From assembly GCF_040954835.1 (NCBI RefSeq), contig NC_090718.1, positions 11,733,532-11,797,531 of the forward strand: a stretch of 64,000 nucleotides of DNA, in the 5' to 3' direction. Positions within the stretch are counted from its first letter, which is position 1, and the number at the start of each line of letters is the position of its first letter. Position numbers and translations under genes: made by a program. Below are positions 61,601-64,000 of the stretch, one piece after another. The notes below the pieces were generated by a model. It had not been told where the DNA came from. It did no database searches and saw nothing but the letters and a program-made list of their open reading frames with translations. The stretch is from Lepisosteus oculatus (Eukaryota > Chordata > Actinopteri > Semionotiformes > Lepisosteidae).

Positions 61601-63181
61601 TTTGGAGTCAGGCTAGTGCACCAGCTTCAAGTGCAGTTTGGAAGATCATTTCGTTTTCAAGCAGGTCTGACAGAAAAGGTTCCATCTGGTCCGCAATTTC
61701 ACAAACTCTTTTTTTGCAATAACTATGGGAATAAAAAAAAGGTTCTTCTAGGGAGAGCAGGGGGCTGCAGAGGATAAAAATAACTCACCTGAGCCTCAGG
61801 TAAGTTCCCATCATCCTCCAGAATCTGAAACAGTTCTCCTTCTGCATATTCTGTCACCACAACGACCTGTTGGAGATCAGCATGCCCATTAGATTAAAAA
61901 AAGAAATGCAGTAACCGCTCAACGAAAAACGTCTATTCAAATTCACAGGTGGACACATTTCCATCTCGTGAAGGACAGTGACACAAAACAGCAGGGTTTG
62001 CCTCAGGGACAGGACTTGCGAGAGAAAACGCGCCCCTACCTCTCTGTCCGTCTCAAAGCTGTCCAGCAGCAGCACGACGTTAGGGTGCCTGAGCCCCCTC
62101 ATGATTTCGATCTCCCTCCTCAGACTGCGCAGTTCTTTCTCGGAGCGGCCCACTTTGGGAATGAATTTGAGCGCCACCACCTGGACAAACAGAGTATTAG
62201 TGCTGGGCAGAAGCACAGTGAAGTCCGATCTTTATCTGTTCCGATAACCCGCATTCCAAGACGCGTGACTTTTACACAAAGGCACCGTCAGCACCTGGAA
62301 CTTGTCTTTAGTCTTGTGGGGTCTTCCATGTAGGAGGTTACCCACACTCAGAGCTGGAATCCCTAGCTACAGGTCTTTCTCATGTCCATTCCCCTTGACT
62401 TCCCAACGCAAATATGCAAATTGATCCGAGTCTTTGCTTAACCAGATGCTCTATTTACCTATCTAACGGACAACTCAACAATTTGTGCTTTACAGAGATC
62501 CTGGCAGGCTGGGAAACTTGGGAAGTGAAACGTTGTCTGCATCTTACATACAGTACAAAATAAATCAAAAGCATTGGGCCCTCTCTGAACATTTTCTCAA
62601 GGCTTCTGTGAAAAGAATCTCAACGGACTGGAAAGACTTCCCCATCACAGCTTCACTTAAAGAAAAGTTCACTCTTGCATTCACACACATTCATGTAATA
62701 TACCAAATAGGCATCGAGGTATCTCGAGGTATACCACAGCAGTGCCAAAACAGACAAATGAGTGCAGGACTGCTCCTGCCCTCTAGAAATACTTAACATT
62801 TTGGTGTCCTAGTTTAGAAGAGAGCTAAACAGTGGGACAGTGATTAGCACTGCTGCCTTGACGTTTCTGGGGTGCTATCTGTGTGGAGTTTGTATGTTCT
62901 CACTGTGTTCATATAGGTTTCCCCTAGGTGCTCCAGTTTCCTCCCACAGTCCTAAAACATACAGGGAGGTTAATTGGCTTCTGAGATGTTACCCTGTCTT
63001 TCCCCCCTGACCCTGAATTGGATGAAGCGGTTAGCTAATGATTGGGTGGATGATTATTTTACTGCATAGGAGATGAGGCATGTTGTTTATATGGTACCTG
63101 ACCACTGTACTTCTTTCGACCTTTGTAGACACGTCCAAAGGAACCTTCTCCAATCATCTCCAGTACATGGTACTTCTCCAT
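47955..63181 (-). CDS. stk36: stk36: Fused-type serine/threonine kinase, complete
   Basis: Orthologue of Fused: linked to Hedgehog signalling and, in vertebrates, to building the central pair of motile cilia. Coding exons, 5' to 3': 63098-63181, 62040-62180, 61789-61866, 60748-60878, 59597-59846, 59016-59109, 57682-57845, 56938-57098, 56095-56218, 54629-55024, 54238-54329, 53187-53250, 52029-52139, 51652-51726, 50986-51103, 50644-50773, 50179-50374, 48538-49608, 47955-48068. They total 1197 residues in one frame (I recall 1315 for human). The start is [20 protein letters not shown] as in human STK36. The C-terminal end [16 protein letters not shown] parallels human KHCRKLIHLLRPAHSM. Exons 8, 9, 11 and 12 are the least secure borders; the rest are well supported. 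Confidence 0.9.
50179..53250 (-). CDS. stk36: stk36 exons 12-17: helical-repeat middle
   Basis: Residues 572-803. Exon 12 (53187-53250) starts after a strong pyrimidine tract and reads [20 protein letters not shown]. With exon 13 (52029-52139, [19 protein letters not shown]) it aligns to human [20 protein letters not shown] then CLLGQLGQQG. Exon 14 (51652-51726) contains [10 protein letters not shown] as in human GFYDGLLILL. Exon 15 is 50986-51103 ([10 protein letters not shown]). Exon 16 (50644-50773) ends at a GTCAGT donor. Exon 17 (50179-50374) has [14 protein letters not shown], like human [14 protein letters not shown]. Roughly 200 residues of the human protein that should precede exon 12 were not found. 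Confidence 0.75.
53311..53592 (-). mobile_element. tRNA-derived SINE in stk36 intron 11
   Basis: On the minus strand the head reads GCGGAGCAGTGGCTCTGTGG, with A box TGGCTAAGGAT and B box GGTTCAAATCC. The conserved body GGGCCCCTGAGCAAGGCCCT follows and the tail is GGCCAATAAAGTGATCTGAT. GCTCAAG flanks both ends (about 53310 and 53592), a possible 7-bp target duplication. It lies about 60 bp upstream of the exon 12 acceptor. Confidence 0.75.
54238..57845 (-). CDS. stk36: stk36 exons 7-11: linker and first helical repeats
   Basis: Residues 260-571. Exon 7 (57682-57845) contains [19 protein letters not shown], like human LPPELQVLKDEQAHRLAP. Exons 8 (56938-57098) and 9 (56095-56218) are poorly conserved, Pro/Arg-rich linker; they were chosen because splice sites and phases fit and exon 9 ends VRLENE before [18 protein letters not shown], matching human [21 protein letters not shown]. 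Exon 10 (54629-55024, 132 codons) carries the [12 protein letters not shown] match. Exon 11 (54238-54329) uses a GTACAG donor; a stronger GTAAGA lies 4 bases further on but gives the wrong phase. Confidence 0.7.
58250..58600 (+). mobile_element. LINE ORF2 3' remnant in stk36 intron 6
   Basis: Plus-strand scraps such as [16 protein letters not shown] sequence and [12 protein letters not shown] near 58520-58560 recall the end of CR1/L2-like ORF2 (VWNxLP). Frames are broken; ends unclear. Confidence 0.35.
59016..63181 (-). CDS. stk36: stk36 exons 1-6: kinase domain
   Basis: Residues 1-259. The glycine loop GEGSFG is at 11-16, the ATP lysine in VVALKF is K33, the catalytic loop HRDMKPQN has D125, and DFG starts at D143. 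The activation segment reads [20 protein letters not shown], followed by [16 protein letters not shown] and the closing [13 protein letters not shown]. All residues expected for an active kinase are present. SINEs sit in introns 1 and 3. Confidence 0.92.
60993..61207 (-). mobile_element. Second copy of the same SINE, 5'-truncated, in stk36 intron 3
   Basis: It shares the body GGGCCCCTGAGCAAGGCCCT, the block CTCATGGAGAGCAAGCTGGG and the tail TAATAAAGTGATGTGATGTT with the 53311-53592 copy, in the same orientation, but lacks the tRNA-like head. Confidence 0.7.
62820..63058 (+). mobile_element. SINE-like repeat in stk36 intron 1
   Basis: Reads GTGATTAGCACTGCTGCCTT, then GTGTGGAGTTTGTATGTTCT, TTTCCTCCCACAGTCC and GGAGGTTAATTGGCTTCT, the plus-strand form of the repeat also seen at 35925-36135. 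The element has lost its B-box region. Confidence 0.6.
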
Positions 63182-64000
63182 GGCAGAAATGCGATCTCAA
63201 TGGAGCTTTTACAGGAAATGGAAAACAATTAAAACAAGTCAGGGCGGCAGACAAAAGGTTTGCATGCAGACGGACTATTAAAGCTAGGGCTGAAAAACGC
63301 TTTACTTTCGCTTCCGTCTGCCAGTCCTAACGAGATCCCGTGATTAAAGGAACTGTTAAATAGTATTAAGCAAGGGCACAATAATAGAACATAATAATGA
63401 GGAATACCAAAATAAAAATGATTATAAAAGTTACATTTTCATGCAGTTGCATTTTATTACGCACAAGAAATTAACACTCGGAGACATTCAATTAGTTTAT
63501 CGCTCTGCAAGCAATGCATGATTCACATTCATTCACAGCGTTTTAAATAATGACACAAAGCGTGTGAATTTTTAAAACAGGAGTGTACATTATTAGTAGT
63601 CCGTACAAGGGGAAAAAAAAGACAAACCTGTTTCAGAATTCACAGTTGTTACAATACAGTTCAATACAACACCAGAATAGAAAGGGCGCTGATGATATTG
63701 CGCTCCGTTCAGAGCACTGCAAGAATACGAACCGCATAATTCACTATTTTGTCATAGGCTCTTCTCATTTTGCTTTTGAAAATAAATTAGCACTTATGAG
63801 TCTGGCACCTAATTTTTTAATCAACTACGATGTCTGAATTTTGTTGTTCTGACGACGTAATTGTAACAGGCGAGCCTCAGACAGCTAAAACAGTGTCCGG
63901 CCGCTGAAAATGCGTGAAGGACCCTTTGTCTTAACAACCAACGTGCGTCTCGGCAACCGCGGTCCCTCAGTAAACGCGACAGTCCACATGGCTGGGCAGG
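63182..64000 (-). promoter_or_regulatory. stk36: stk36 upstream region, possible untranslated exon and promoter
   Basis: A plausible 3' splice site on the minus strand (pyrimidine-rich, then AAAAG) would start the first coding exon at 63205, leaving 24 bases of leader in it. The last 150 bp (63850-64000) are CpG-rich and may hold the untranslated first exon and promoter. GGTTGCCGAGAC on the minus strand near 63955 resembles an RFX X-box half-site, which would suit a ciliary gene. The rest is AT-rich without features. Confidence 0.35.

Noticed and set aside
1..64000. CRISPR arrays, bacterial operons, viral genes
   Set aside because: No regularly spaced repeats, no ribosome-binding-site gene series and no viral gene families were seen; the window is vertebrate nuclear DNA.

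Overview
The window looks like nuclear DNA of a ray-finned fish. Genes have short vertebrate-type exons with GT/AG borders, and the introns carry fish-type repeats: a 5S-rRNA-derived SINE, tRNA-derived SINEs, LINE 3' ends, a Tc1-like element and a pogo/Tigger-like element. The lineage within ray-finned fish is not determinable by eye; a non-teleost or early-diverging lineage such as gar or bowfin is a guess. All exon borders below were read by hand from splice sites, frame continuity and remembered family sequences, not from transcripts or searches.

Layout from left to right. (1) 80-21223, minus strand: the first 21 coding exons (919 codons) of an alpha-2-macroglobulin family protease inhibitor, cut by the left window edge before the thioester region. 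Several exon lengths equal those I recall for mammalian A2M. (2) 21224-25067: intergenic, with a 160-bp near-perfect hairpin inside a 14-bp target-site duplication. (3) 25068-29284, minus: a four-exon, 277-residue B7/CD80-like V-C immunoglobulin membrane protein with a four-residue tail. (4) 29331-38600: intergenic, repeats and a small cluster of RFX-like half-sites. (5) About 38600-44780, plus: atf5, an ATF4/ATF5-type bZIP factor. Its leader carries a three-codon uORF1 and, across a splice junction, a 61-codon uORF2 that overlaps the main start out of frame, the arrangement behind stress-induced translation of ATF4/ATF5. (6) 44780-47750: intergenic with LINE remnants. (7) 47750-63205, minus: stk36 (Fused-type kinase), 19 coding exons, 1197 residues, complete, tail-to-tail with atf5. 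(8) 63206-64000: stk36 upstream region.

The four genes do not form a pathway: an extracellular protease trap, an immune co-signalling-type receptor, a stress transcription factor and a ciliary/Hedgehog-linked kinase. The most informative points are the preserved uORF architecture of atf5, tandem YCF motifs in its enlarged transactivation region, the hairpin retroposon, and the divergent middle and C-terminal parts of stk36.
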